Positions 33,511-44,565 of a DNA stretch of 64,000 nucleotides are shown in pieces. Location: contig JARGSG010000223.1 in the NCBI GenBank assembly GCA_030374805.1, forward strand, positions 620,001 through 684,000, written 5' to 3'. Numbering within the stretch: position 1 is the first letter of the stretch; every line of letters begins with the position of its first letter. The notes under the pieces are model-generated. The model was not told where the DNA came from. It saw nothing but the letters and a program-made list of their open reading frames with translations, and ran no database searches. This DNA is from Gracilaria gracilis. Taxonomy: Eukaryota > Rhodophyta > Florideophyceae > Gracilariales > Gracilariaceae. Made by a program: the position numbers and the translations under genes.

Positions 33511-34944
33511 GAGAGCTAACTCTTTAGCCTCTGCGTTTCAAGTAGGAGGCACGGTTTTTTTCTTTTTTGCGTCAGCAACAAGAGCGCTGACCGCTACGGG
33601 CAGGGTACGAGCAACGAGGGCGGCCTCATACTCGGGTGGGATGGCGGGGCTGCTGCACCAGCTTGACATTCGCTGTACGAGGGTTAGCCCTCTTGTTACC
33701 TTTGCCCGGGTTGCGTGTTTGCTTCTGTGTTCAGCACGCATCATTAACCCGTGGCACACGCCTCCTTTTCATCTTGTGGGGAGAGCCTGGGACGCAGGTT
33801 ACATCACGTGAGCAAAACCGGAGCGTCGTTATGGACAGATGATCTGCAACTGCGGTTGAGTATGAGAACCCGCATTACAGTGGAAGCACCTTGGATACCT
33901 TGAGCATCTCTAGCTAGTGAAGAAGCCAAAATCTATCTTGAAAGCCCCAAAAAGACCCACGCTTAGCTTTTGGAAAGTACAGCATAATAGTATTATATTG
34001 TACAAGTGCGGTTGGTGTTTCAGATTTCTTTGAAATGCTTTTGGGCCAATAAAGGCGTTATAGTTTTCAAATTGTGTTGAAAATTACGGCAGCAGCGGTC
34101 ATCCCAAGCAAGAGCAGAGAGAAAATAGTTCCTTGTGTTGTGTAACACAATGTGTAGATAGGCGGCCTCAATGTGTGTGTATCGGGCTGCCGCCTGCAAC
34201 GGGTTCGAACCAGGAGATGAACGAACGAACGAGTGGCTTTATTTATTTGTTTTTACGCGATCGGCGCTAGGCAAATAAGCCTCGGGAAGCGGACCGAAAG
34301 CGTGAAAGCGCTTTGCAGGGGGTGGATGTATCCCAGCGTATGCGCATGATGTGACCCTCATCAATGACCGCTGTTGCTGTAGTTTCATGTAGATAGATAC
34401 CGTTGGTACCGTTGTACCAACGGTAGCGTTTTACCCTGCGAAGGACGGCACTGGCGGGACTTTTTCTAATCTCCACTGTAAGATTGTTTGAAAGAGATGA
34501 GTCAAAAAACGGCAACTTCGGAATTCATTATCAATCAGCATTGTTGAGTAAAGGGTACACTTTGTTCCCCAGGTAGGTAACCCAAGGGTTACGCAACGAA
34601 ACGAAGCAGGAGGCAATTGGTTTTGGGCATTGGTAATTTTCGTCAAACAAGCTTTGACCTGGGGTATCATAACGTTATCTGTTATCAGTATCTATCTGGA
34701 GCACCGTTATATCTACGTTATGGCGGCGAATTCGTTGGGGCGACTCTAGCTGAATTCTCTGTTGGATACGTGAAGGCTCCATTTCACTGCCTTGAAGCTC
34801 TTTTAAGCTGCTCAGCCACTTGGTTTCTGTTGCGCTCGCACAATTCTTCTGGCAAGTTATCTCCGGTCTTCCATTTCCTTACGCGGAAGCTTTGGGGGGT
34901 GGGCGCGTCAAAGTAACGGGGTAGCAATTTGCGATTATGACGTT
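33511..34944. other. Intergenic upstream of the Hint-domain gene
   Basis: No supported gene. Holds a (GAAC)n run with an A/T-rich tail (34217-34255) that resembles one at 44008-44040, and the tandem palindromic motif at 34398-34425. Short open frames at 34617-34916 look like leader sequence. Confidence 0.5.
34398..34425. repeat. TACCGTTGGTACC / GTACCAACGGTA palindromic motif
   Basis: TACCGTTGGTACCGTTG followed by TACCAACGGTA: a 9-base unit and its inverse, forming a palindrome. Related copies lie at 31912-31925 and 57018-57051, always outside genes. Confidence 0.6.
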
Positions 34945-36558
34945 ATGATATCTTGTATTCTCTTGTCGTTATTTGCTTTGAGTTTTCGAGCAACTGCAGC
35001 AGGTTCGTTCTTTCCCTGTCACGATGCGAAAAGTTCCCCTCACAGCGAGGTAAAGTGTGCTTCTATCAAGTTGCCCCGTTCTCTTTGTTCTCAATGTCCA
35101 TTAAGAGAAACATTGAATGATGGTTCCTTCGAACAATGTGATCGAATATATGATACATCGTCTTCGAAATGTATCAGATCGTTACAGCAGTATGTGGATG
35201 AAAATCCTTGTGACATTCGACGGAGCTCCGCTTTGAAGCGGTTAAACGATGGTGACGAATCTGTTCGAAATGAATTGGACTATTTCCTTTACTCTGTATG
35301 TGAACAGTGTTGCGATTGTATTCCGATGGGTGTTCGAACTCTAGATTACTTGCAACTGTCTCAACGGCACTCGGCTTCTTCTCCAACGCTGTGGTCCGAG
35401 ACCAGGGGAAATTGTCCCGCGCATGCCAGATATGACGTCTGTAAGATCTTTCCGTCTATCAAGTCTTTTGGGTCTCTCTCAAACGACGTTGCCATATGTA
35501 ATCAACTGAGTGATTGGGTTCGCAGTGATGCTGCCGAAGAATGGCAGACAAATCCCAAAGTGGTGATAAGTGACGACATTCAGAGGTTCTTACGTGATGT
35601 TCTTGTTGCTACTCAATGTGGAGAGAATAGCTTTTGGAGAAATTGCCAAATCATGGAAGATAAACAACATCATCTTGATCTTCCTTCCGGCTCCGAATCG
35701 GATAGCTCGCCGCCTACGGATTTTGTGCCCCACTTCACACCAGCTCCTATCCCAGAAGCTTCATATCCAGTGACAGATTCGACAGACTCCAACGCGGAGA
35801 CGATCGATAGCAGCGACGAGGACACATACGGGGGAAGTAACTCCAACAGTGCAGAGGGTGAGGCTGTTACATCAATTCCTTCCGAAGCGACGAATACAGA
35901 AGCTTCGAACGAAAGTATGGGCGGTGCTCTTTCGAACTCTTCAAGCGATACTAGTTCGGAAACAATCGCTGAAGGGGACAGTGTCTTCACTGATGGAGAT
36001 GGCTCATATAGACCACCGATTCTGCAAGGTATTCGTTCATGTTTCCCAGCTTCATCGACCGTACGAAGACGTGATGGTGTTATCTTACGAATGGAAGACA
36101 TTGAAGTAGGTGATGAACTGTTAGTCTCCAATGGGAAGTACTCGCCTGTTTACGCATTTTCCCACAGGTCCCACAACGTTTACTCCGAGTTTGTTAAGAT
36201 CCGTACCGAGAATCACAGTTTGCTGTTATCGACCGAACACTATTTATTTGTGAATGAAAGAGAGAAACATGCCAGGTTGGTGAAGAAAGGAGATTGTGTG
36301 CGTGGATTGCTTGGGGTTGAAAGGGTTGTTGCAGTAGAACGGGAATGCGAGTGGGGGCTTTTTAACCCCCATACGATTGATGGTCAAATTGTGGTTGATG
36401 GTTTACTTTGCAGTTGCTTCACTGGTGCTGTTCCGGTCACAGCAGCCCAGGGACTGCTGGCTCTATTCAGAGGCGCTTTCTTGACCTTCAGGAAATGTTG
36501 GTGGCTTAGATGGTTGTTGAGGGACGGGTTACAATCTTTGCTGTTTTGGAACCAATGA
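34945..36558 (+). CDS. Secreted Cys-rich protein with C-terminal Hedgehog-type Hint domain (537 aa)
   Basis: Residues 1-19 form a signal peptide (MISCILLSLFALSFRATAAG). Residues 20-235 contain 16 Cys, an even number suited to disulfides, of no recognised family. Residues 236-355 are a Ser/Thr/Glu-rich linker. The Hint domain starts at Cys366 in SCFPASSTV, followed by DGVILRMEDIEVGDELLV and SPVYAFSHRS, and the His432 block LLLSTEHYLFV, then VKKGDCVRG and DGQIVVDGLLCSC. Hint domains of Hedgehog proteins cleave themselves before this Cys by an N-S shift, with the T-x-x-H box assisting; here that box reads S-T-E-H. The protein ends with a hydrophobic, Trp-rich tail of about 45 residues. By analogy the Cys-rich half would be released or lipid-linked outside the cell. 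The Hint call is firm; the signalling role is unknown. Confidence 0.85.
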   Translation: MISCILLSLFALSFRATAAGSFFPCHDAKSSPHSEVKCASIKLPRSLCSQCPLRETLNDGSFEQCDRIYDTSSSKCIRSLQQYVDENPCDIRRSSALKRLNDGDESVRNELDYFLYSVCEQCCDCIPMGVRTLDYLQLSQRHSASSPTLWSETRGNCPAHARYDVCKIFPSIKSFGSLSNDVAICNQLSDWVRSDAAEEWQTNPKVVISDDIQRFLRDVLVATQCGENSFWRNCQIMEDKQHHLDLPSGSESDSSPPTDFVPHFTPAPIPEASYPVTDSTDSNAETIDSSDEDTYGGSNSNSAEGEAVTSIPSEATNTEASNESMGGALSNSSSDTSSETIAEGDSVFTDGDGSYRPPILQGIRSCFPASSTVRRRDGVILRMEDIEVGDELLVSNGKYSPVYAFSHRSHNVYSEFVKIRTENHSLLLSTEHYLFVNEREKHARLVKKGDCVRGLLGVERVVAVERECEWGLFNPHTIDGQIVVDGLLCSCFTGAVPVTAAQGLLALFRGAFLTFRKCWWLRWLLRDGLQSLLFWNQ

Positions 36559-37508
36559 AACCACGACTTCTGCAGCACATCTTCGTTGCTCGGTTACAAG
36601 CCTTATTTGACATACGTCTCAGAGCCTGAAGGGGTAGAAGACAAGCACTCTAGCAACGTCTACTAAAAGAGGAGGTTTGCAGAAATAGTAGGACTATTTC
36701 ATGACTGTAGCCCACTGGGCTGAACATGACTACAGATCTTTTGTTGGTGGTTACATTTGGGAACCACTATAGGCGCAGGTTAAGGGGCTTTTGCCAACCC
36801 TGCACTTCATGTGCATTAGTCGTGCTCGCTCACATAAGAAGAACAACAACAACCACAACATTTACAAAAACAACACTGGGCCAACTCCAACAACTGTGCT
36901 TTCCAGCCAACCTCTGTGTTCATCTGTCCTGAATATATGTATCACGGGAAGAACATGATAGAACGAGTTTCGAAACTTTCTTCTACCAATTACACAACAC
37001 AGAGCCCTGTCCCTTCCTCGCCCGTAGTCTCCAGTTCCTTGTGTCTTCTGTCATTTCTTTGCACTCTATCCCCTTTTTAACTCCACGGCAGTCCCCTGAT
37101 CATCCTCGCGTGATTCACAGCAGTCTCACCCTCTCCCTCAGTTGTGTAGTCAGTTATCTAGCTTACAGAGTTTCCATTCCACATCAAGAACAAAATTGAA
37201 CCCGTATTATCCAGAAGGTATTGGGGTGACAACTGACCACATGCCTATACCTTCGTGGTGCACTTGTATCGTCATCCATCCATTCCATGCCCCGGACAGA
37301 TGCACGTCGTTCCCTGCAACATCCGCCAAAATGAGTTCCGTTTTTTTCCTCTTCCTCATCTTCTTCTCGTAGTTGCCGTGTGTCACACGTGCATTCCCTT
37401 CGGTCCCGATTTGCTTTTATCACATACATGGGAATCAAAGCGCCTTTCCATTCCTTCATCTGCCTAGCATACAAGAGAATAGCGTATCGTCACGGAGGGA
37501 GCAATACA

Positions 37509-37870
37509 GTTGTAGAATGCAATTGAGAACCACTTTGTAATTGACATCGCAATTTAGAGAGCATTGAAGCCTTGGCGGGTTATAGTGACCCTTGCAATTG
37601 TCAGCGCTCCGACGTGAGCAACATCCCAAGCGAACGGGCATGAAAGAGACAGTACAAGAGCCCAGCCTTGGGCCGAGTAAAAGCGAGACGACCAGAGAGC
37701 GCAACGAGCGACGAGCAAGGTCTTGTGCTGAACCACTATCACGCGTTGTTCATGTTTGCAGAGCAGACCCTACGTCATCATGTCAGATCCCAGCTCGCGA
37801 CATCCGAGGCTTCAATGCTCTCTAAACTGCGATGTCAATTACAAAGTGGTTCTCAATTGCATTCTACAAC
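37509..37870. mobile_element. MITE-like element with 64-bp terminal inverted repeats
   Basis: The arms 37509-37572 and 37807-37870 are reverse complements at 63 of 64 positions, starting GTTGTAGAATGCAATTGAGA. The 234-bp interior encodes nothing. Long matching termini, small size and no coding capacity define a MITE-like non-autonomous DNA transposon. Flanks (CAATACA left, AGTACAG right) do not give a clear target duplication. The autonomous partner is unknown; pogo- and Harbinger-type transposases exist elsewhere in this window. Confidence 0.8.
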
Positions 37871-37919
37871 AGTACAGTATGATATGAGCCAAATCAGCCA
37901 AATCATTGCAAACACAGAC

Positions 37920-38085
37920 AAGCACGCCAAGCACACATTAAATCCAGCGGCGCACAGCGACGCGCAGCGCCTCTCCGCTTGCGGCCCCAGATGAAGCGGA
38001 AGCGGAAGCGGTCTCAAGGGCCACAAGCGGAGAGGCGCTGTGCGTTGCTGTGCGCCGCTGGATTTAATGTGTGCTTGGCGTGCTT
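37920..38085. repeat. Foldback hairpin, 68-bp arms
   Basis: The arms 37920-37987 and 38018-38085 are reverse complements at 65 of 68 positions, GC-rich, with a 30-base loop containing three GAAGCG units. It starts 49 bases after the MITE-like element. RNA from either strand would form a long, almost perfect hairpin. It could be a foldback transposon, a cruciform, or a small-RNA precursor. Confidence 0.8.
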
Positions 38086-40233
38086 CAAATTTTGTTCGCG
38101 CCTGCAACACTACCCTTGGTATAGCTAAAACACATATGATTTAGTCAAAATTTAAAATACATGTAATTTGCGATTTCCGGATGTTGCCCAATTGTAAGAA
38201 CAGATGAGCTGGTTTTCAACTGTCAGCTGTCATTGATGGCAGTGATACAGTGAGTTTTTGTGGAAACCAGAATTATTATTCTTACACTGAAGTACATGCT
38301 GTACTTCGGATGCACTTCTCGATCATTCATTTGCTCCCGGGAACGAACCATTACAGTGTCCATCCTCATAGGCCTGATAGCGCCTGAGGTGCTCAGGGCC
38401 ATGCTGTACAGTGGCGTATCAATTCCCGAAATCAATGGCCAAGATGAACTCTAAGAGACTGTCATGTTCAAGGTTGCGGTACTGTAAGTTACGGTAGGTA
38501 GACTCACGTAGCCATACGTTCGTCTTGGTATTGGCTTACCGTGTACCTTCGCCAGGTAGCGTTAGCCCCAACCCTTGGTATGGATAGTCCTCTTTCTCAT
38601 ACAACATGGACAGTACATATCTAATGTTGCCTGTATCATGCGAGATCCAGCACCGTGTTTTTTTTATTGATTTGTTTGCGGTAATCAACAGTGGCATGAA
38701 ATCCTTTCCAAAAAATGTGGACAGCCCGGCGGTGCCTCGAAGTTGAGCAACCTGCTCCCAAATAAATAAATCATAATCATAATTAATTCCATTTTTCCGA
38801 AGTTTATACTGCATCTCTGTTTGTTCATGCGTTGTTGGGAGTCCCAACTTGGGACTGTGTGTCGCTTGAAGTCCATAGCCTAATTCCCTCAGAATGGTCC
38901 GGGAGTGCCATAGCGTTTACTATCCCTGCGTCGTACGGGATACTACAGTATCTACTTCGTCCTAACTGCGGGCATCAGCAGTTCACCTCCTACCATATCT
39001 CTGGTATCTAATGATTCCCGGCCCAGCTCTCCGAGCACTGCTCAACTTCCGTCCAGCGAGTACGCAATCACAAAGAAAGGGTAATGGGCGTGTTGACCTA
39101 TGCAAACGTTGTCTGCAACGAGAAAGGTCAAGGCTTACCCCGCACAGGAGCACTTGTCATATACGATTAAAACAACCCTTACCCTGCTACCAAGGGTAAC
39201 GTTCCTACTCAAGCATGGAAAGCAGGTGTGGTGCAGAACGTGACAATGATGGCATGGCAGCGCCCACTGGCCCCGCTGCCACGCCATGGCACATGCTGGA
39301 GCATGACATGCCATCTCATGTTCAATAATGTTTGTTTACTTCGGCCCGCCAGGTCCCGGACAAAAACATAGCATTCAGACACCTTACATGAAGTTTGTTC
39401 GGTGCAGTAGCGAACTATTGTTCTAGCCTAGCGCTTCTACAGACAGGTACCGAAGGTAAATATGTTTCTGGTTCTTCATATGTTTTTTTAGTGGGAAAAT
39501 CCTGAAATTACAAATAGCAAAAAACAAAATCGCTTTTTTCTTGTTTCTGATTAAAATTGTCCATAAACGTGTGCAAAACAAAATATTTTGCGTATTTCAG
39601 GATGCCCCCGATACTAAAACTGAAGATGGGGATACTAGGATTTCTTGTAATTTCCTATAAAAATACCCTCTCAAAAGTCGTACGGAAAAGCGCCGGGGAC
39701 GGAAATTTTCTCGGAGTCTGACCCAACCAACATCATCAAATACATTTAATCTCTGGCCCACCAAATTTCTCTGTCCAGGTCCCCCTTACAGCGTATGCAA
39801 CAGTAAAAAAGCAGCCCACCAAGAACAAAGCTGGCTATGCGGTAGTCTCAAATGTGCTGAGAGCATTTGACCTATCATACAGCGTTCTTGTCGCCTCACC
39901 ACCTTGCTTTCTCTACCGTAACTGTTGGCTTCTCCAAAGCCTTTCCGCACCTCAACCTTTGTGAAAGCTAGATTCGAACCATTCATTTCCAGGTCTTAGC
40001 TCTTTTTTCGCGTAGTGTGGATTGGAAGTCTTTCTCCTCGCTGCTTGCCGGGGAATTGTTGATCGTGTGCTCCGTGATTGAGTCACCCGTTACTGACTGC
40101 GCTTTCGAACATTGAAGAATTGCGCCTATACGAGTACACACTAACTCGCTTTTCCGTTTCACCCAGTCGTCTTTCTCGCTTCGTATTGAATCCGTCGAAC
40201 TGATCTACGCTAATCTGTTCCCACTCGCCCTCA

Positions 40234-42528
40234 ATGGCTCGTGCGCAAGTTTGTCGCTTCTACGATGACGGTACATCCGGTGCCGCACTCCGCCGTCCGA
40301 TAAAACGTCTCCCGGAATTTCAGACCTCTGCAGGTCTTTTCTACTCCGCGAAGGCACGTCGGGCTTCTGCTTCACCCCATCTACTACATCTTCCCCGTTC
40401 TGCAGTACTTCAGATCACCTTTGTTCTTGCAGCCCTTCTTCTCTTCTTCGCGGCGCATTCCCCCCGCGCTGTACAGACAGCTGCTTCAGAAACTGCTCGT
40501 ATTAATGGTGCACAGGTATTGAATCGGCTTGGTTTAGGAGCTTTCGCGGGTGGTGAACGTATTGCTACAACCGTGAGGACAGATGTACCACAGGAGCTTG
40601 TAAGGGATGGTGTTTCTTTAGTCGCTGTTTGTATGGGGCGTCATGAAACGGTCAAGAAGACTGTACCAGCTTGGCTAGCTGTTAAGGGCGTTGATGAGAT
40701 TGTCCTCGTTGATTGGAGCTCAGATCCACCGCTTGACCCTGTTGTTAGGCATATCGAAGGGGGTGATCGTATCAAGATTATTCGTGTCGAAGACGAGGAT
40801 TCTTGGGTGCTTTCGCGAGCGTATAATTTGGCCATTAACTCCACAAGTTATGCTAACATTATTCGAACCGATTGCGATTATGAGGTTGGACAGGACTTCG
40901 TTGCGGCCCACGAACGTCTCATCCGTCAGGCTGAGGAAGAAACAGCGTCTGCAGGTTCGACAGAAGGCACAGAAGGGAAACATTACTACGCAGGGAATTA
41001 CATTCTCGCTCGCAATGAGAACGAGGTGCACTTGAACGGTGCTGTGTTCATTCGCCGCAAAGACTTCTTGGACGTCGGGGGCTATGATGAGCGTATTCAG
41101 ACGTATGGATGGGACGACGAGGATTTGTACAACCGACTCGGAGAGGCAGGCTTGAAGAAGAGAAACATTTCGTACGACCATGTATCACATGTCAAGCACG
41201 GAAATGCTGGTCGTGCGCAATCAGGGGTTATGTTTGCAGCAGTTGAGATAGACCTCAACTCTCTTTTGTTGGAGAAACTGAAACCATGGTCTAAAGGCAT
41301 GGATATGGAAAGTAAGTATGAATCTGATGCATCTTCTTCGCCATCCCCGAACAAAATAGTAATCCGTGCTGCAGTGAAGCCGAAATCCCTGAAGGACCTT
41401 GTTACCCCGACCGAGTACGAGGAAGCTTGGGCCGAAGCATTGGGGCGTCGTTTGCATGACAGCTATATGGTTCCGTGGGATATCATTGCTGCAATGAATA
41501 TCAAACCGAAGGAAGTTTTGCTTCGTCGCTTAATGCAGAGGACCGAGAATCGGGAGAGGGCGAAACGTGCCGAGTTGGATGCCGCTGGCCGCCAAGGTGA
41601 AATGGTTGATGTCGATAGTCTGCCAATCCCTCGAGTGCTGATATGCCACTGCATGCACGGGCTTGGTAACCGAATGCGTGCGCTTGGAAGTTGCATGTCC
41701 TTTGCCAAAGCTACAAGAAGAGAACTGGTTGTTGTCTGGGAACCTGACAGTCACATTGAGGCAAAGTTCTCCGATTTGTTCAAGACGCCGTTGGTTGTGC
41801 TTGAGAAGATGCCAGTTCAGTGGCCGTTTGCCGAGGTGGAGAAGTGGGATTCCGTTTGGTCAGACTTCAAATACCATAATTATATGGAAATGGAAGGCGA
41901 TGGTGCTGTGAAAGGTGAAATCATTCGTGATCTACCAAACAAACACATTTACTACAAGGGTGCGTACATTATGGAAGTTGAGAACAGCGAGTTAACAAAC
42001 TGGGAGAAGGATAACGAGCACCTAAAATCTCTCACACCAGTTGAAGATGTTACGGGCATGGTTGCTGAAATGGAAGTGAAGGGACTTGGGTCAAAGAACG
42101 TGATCGGCCTACATGTTCGGAACCGAACCCTGGCCAAGGACATACAAAATGTTGACTTTGTACAAGAGTACGGTGATGAAGCGACGAAGACAATGGATAT
42201 GTGGCGTCACAAGAGCGGTGTGCACAACTTCATGAAGGAGATAGACAGAATGCTGAAGGAGGATCCATCTGCAAAGTTTTTCGTCGCCACTGATACCTTT
42301 GAGGTGATTGGGGAATTACAAGAGAGATATGGCGCTGAACGGATTCTTTCATTTAAGCGGTCCTGTGATGAGCGTGATGGACAATGTGTGAGGTTTGCTC
42401 TCGCTGACCTGTATGCTTTATCTAAGTGTAAGACACTCTATGGATCAAACTGGAGCTCATTCACAGAAGCTGCTGAAAGGTTAGGGGGAGTGAAGGCGAA
42501 ACTGGCAGGGCAGGATTTTGGAGCTTAG
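40234..42528 (+). CDS. Two-domain Golgi-type glycosyltransferase (GT-A plus fucosyltransferase-like, 764 aa)
   Basis: Type II membrane topology: basic cytosolic tail, then a membrane anchor at about residues 56-76 (SAVLQITFVLAALLLFFAAH). Domain 1 (about 125-320) is a GT-A fold: SLVAVCMGRHETVKKTVPAW, VDWSSDPPLDPV, the DxD metal/donor motif in RTDCDYEV (Asp213, Asp215), and GGYDERIQTYGWDDEDLYNRL, similar to the C-terminal block of GT7 galactosyltransferases and chondroitin-type polymerases. Domain 2 (about 464-755) begins RVLICHCMHGLGNRMRALGS and has VIGLHVRNRTL and KTLYGSNWSSFTEAA, the layout of NodZ/O-fucosyltransferase-like enzymes (GT-B). Together they suggest a bifunctional enzyme adding two sugars to a surface or matrix glycan. 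Substrates are unknown. The start gives the expected short basic tail. Confidence 0.8.
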   Translation: MARAQVCRFYDDGTSGAALRRPIKRLPEFQTSAGLFYSAKARRASASPHLLHLPRSAVLQITFVLAALLLFFAAHSPRAVQTAASETARINGAQVLNRLGLGAFAGGERIATTVRTDVPQELVRDGVSLVAVCMGRHETVKKTVPAWLAVKGVDEIVLVDWSSDPPLDPVVRHIEGGDRIKIIRVEDEDSWVLSRAYNLAINSTSYANIIRTDCDYEVGQDFVAAHERLIRQAEEETASAGSTEGTEGKHYYAGNYILARNENEVHLNGAVFIRRKDFLDVGGYDERIQTYGWDDEDLYNRLGEAGLKKRNISYDHVSHVKHGNAGRAQSGVMFAAVEIDLNSLLLEKLKPWSKGMDMESKYESDASSSPSPNKIVIRAAVKPKSLKDLVTPTEYEEAWAEALGRRLHDSYMVPWDIIAAMNIKPKEVLLRRLMQRTENRERAKRAELDAAGRQGEMVDVDSLPIPRVLICHCMHGLGNRMRALGSCMSFAKATRRELVVVWEPDSHIEAKFSDLFKTPLVVLEKMPVQWPFAEVEKWDSVWSDFKYHNYMEMEGDGAVKGEIIRDLPNKHIYYKGAYIMEVENSELTNWEKDNEHLKSLTPVEDVTGMVAEMEVKGLGSKNVIGLHVRNRTLAKDIQNVDFVQEYGDEATKTMDMWRHKSGVHNFMKEIDRMLKEDPSAKFFVATDTFEVIGELQERYGAERILSFKRSCDERDGQCVRFALADLYALSKCKTLYGSNWSSFTEAAERLGGVKAKLAGQDFGA

Positions 42529-43827
42529 CCAGACGAGTTTGTTTGTCTGTGCGTGCTATAGGCTGCACACGCATACGATCATGTCCATTCATTCTCCCTT
42601 TCCTTCCGTTCTTTCCTTCTGCGACCGCGTCGAATCATTCGCGACATGGTCATACCTTCCCCATGACCCCTCCCTTCTTTTCCCTTATCGTTTTACCCCT
42701 TTCTCTTGCCACCTGGCGTATGATGCTTTCATTTGAAACCGGCCTCGAGTTTGCGTCTTTGGCATGCCTGGCTCATTCTTCGGTCTCCTGGGCGATGATA
42801 TTAGTGAGCTGTGTTTCACGAGCAGGCGATTGTGGATAGTAGACATGCTTTGTCGCAGCGTGTGTAATGTAGTATCTACGGAGAAAATATGAGTGGAGAG
42901 CGTGCCAATCCTCTTTTGCAGATACAAGTTTGTATTTGTTCGTTCTCCGTATTCGCCGTTCAAGGTTTGATATCATCGTGCAAGGATTGATGACAAGTAT
43001 AATTCAGGCTCTTATGTTTTCCATCACCACAGATCATATGCAGTACGTGGAAAGTGTACTGCGATTTGTGGATTGGAAAGGTCGATCGAAGAAGTAAGCG
43101 CATAATCGAGGCTTTGGTCAAGTGGTCTTCTTCTGGTTAAACTTTTTCTTTGTATTTTGCAGTGTGCCACTTTGGAATCATCAGATTTCATGTGATATGC
43201 CGCCATGTTTGACATTGGATTGCCCTATGATAAGTTTCCCTTGTTTGCTGGTTGTTGGCTGGAATGGCTTAAGTGTCGATCAGTTTCGGTCTGATTAGTT
43301 AACTGCTGCCTGTCTTTTTGTTTCCACAGCCCTTGTCTATCGTAGCGAGAATATCGTTCCATTTGGGTCAAAATAATGCTGCAGTTTATCAAGGAATAGC
43401 GCACCCTCACCAACATTGTATGCTATCTAGGCACAGTTGTGGTTCTGAGTAGTAGTAGTCAAAGGTTCCTTTATAAGAATAGCTTCAATATCTTAGTTCT
43501 TCCAGAATGAAGCATGATCTTCATGTATAAGAGATGGTCATCTGCTGTTCCAACGACACTAACAGAACCAAGGTTCGCATGGCGAAGACATATTTATTCA
43601 TTTCGAATCAGAAGAGCGACCCATCGACGATTACCTCAAATCTTGACGAGCACTTGAGCCTGGCATTCTTCCCACACGACCGGCTTGAAGACTGGTCTTC
43701 GTCTTAGCGTTACTGCCTCTTTTTACCTCTTTTTAAAGGATGAATTGTTTCAGTTGATCAATAACCCTTACAAAGCTTCGGCAAGAACTCAAAATAGCAC
43801 CTCAGTTCTAGCAAGTACAGTTTCCTG
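42529..43827. other. Intergenic, no gene seen
   Basis: Downstream region of the glycosyltransferase gene. Only short frames without protein character. No repeat was recognised until the LINE-derived block. Confidence 0.5.
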
Positions 43828-44160
43828 ATGATGATGCAGAAGCAATGGGTGGGCCTCAAGCGCTCGCTTAGGTCGTCGTGGGCAGCAAACGCCTTCGGTG
43901 TACAGCACCTTCAGATTGAAGATGACGTACATGCGGTGCCCCTTGTCATGGTGTGCCCTCTGCTGACGGTCTCTAGGAGGCTGAATGAAGTGGTTGATGG
44001 GAAGGAGAACGAACGAACGAAAGCAATTTATTTTTTGTTGCAAAGGGCCCTACAGCTACAAAGCAGTGTGCAGACTCTGCACTGCAGAGCGTTTGACCCT
44101 ACTGTAGAAGGGCCGGTGCTAATCTGCGGTGGTTAATGGCCGTCGCAGTGCACTGAAGAA
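43828..44160 (+). mobile_element. LINE-derived repeat fragment
   Basis: Contains the recurring CCTTGTCATGGTGTGCCCTC sequence (near 43940), shared with copies at 44590, 45950, 46105, 51740 and 52640. It is followed by a (GAAC)n run (44008-44022) and a T-rich tail. The conserved stretch reads as VPLVMVCP or LSWCAP in the copies, plausibly a decayed RNase H segment. Confidence 0.5.
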
Positions 44161-44484
44161 CAACGCGCTCAAGAGCCAAGCAAAGGTGGAGGTATTCTGC
44201 GCTTGGAGCCGTTCCACGCAATGCGCTGACCTTTTGAGCTACTCGTCGAAGAAAAGCCTTTGCAGCCTCACCCATGCCTCCATACACATCCAATCCCACT
44301 GCCGTGAATTCGTAGTTGTTCAAGCAGGACAAATCGTTGTACTTTGTGTGCTTAAGCTGTTCAGCTTTTGTTGCCGCTCCAGCCGCTTTCTGGAAGGAGA
44401 AGGCGATAAGCGCTGGTAGCGAAACCCCCGAAGCCGAAAACACATAATGGATCTTTTTTTTTTGCCGCAGCACAGTAAGTATAA

Positions 44485-44536
44485 CACAGCTACTGATTAG
44501 TCACAGCTACTGATTAGTCACAGCTACTGATTTAGT
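44485..44536 (+). repeat. Tandem repeat, 17-bp unit x3
   Basis: CACAGCTACTGATTAGT occurs three times in a row, the last slightly altered. Confidence 0.8.
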
Positions 44537-44565
44537 TTCAGGCTGGGTGATAGAAGGTTAACCTC

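Larger units (their letters stand above)
36559..40233. other. Long intergenic region with two inverted-repeat elements
   Basis: 3.7 kb without a supported gene. It contains a MITE-like element (37509-37870) and a foldback element (37920-38085), listed separately. A 103-codon minus-strand frame at 38536-38847 has no recognisable match. The last 250 bases are the likely leader of the glycosyltransferase gene. Confidence 0.5.

Noticed and set aside
33371-33811. 146-codon frame overlapping the end of the coiled-coil gene
   Set aside because: Most of it is the shifted frame of that gene and the rest has unlikely composition for a folded protein.
34195-34225. GGGTTCGAACCAGG looks like a tRNA T-arm/B-box
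   Set aside because: The bases around it do not pair into T, anticodon or acceptor stems; it is a simple palindrome before a (GAAC)n run.
34617-34916. 99-codon frame just upstream of the Hint-domain gene
   Set aside because: No conservation signal by eye; best read as leader sequence of the Hint gene.
38536-38847. 103-codon minus-strand frame in the 36.6-40.2 kb gap
   Set aside because: No recognisable domain, no clear start context, and flanked by repeat-rich DNA; insufficient support for a gene.
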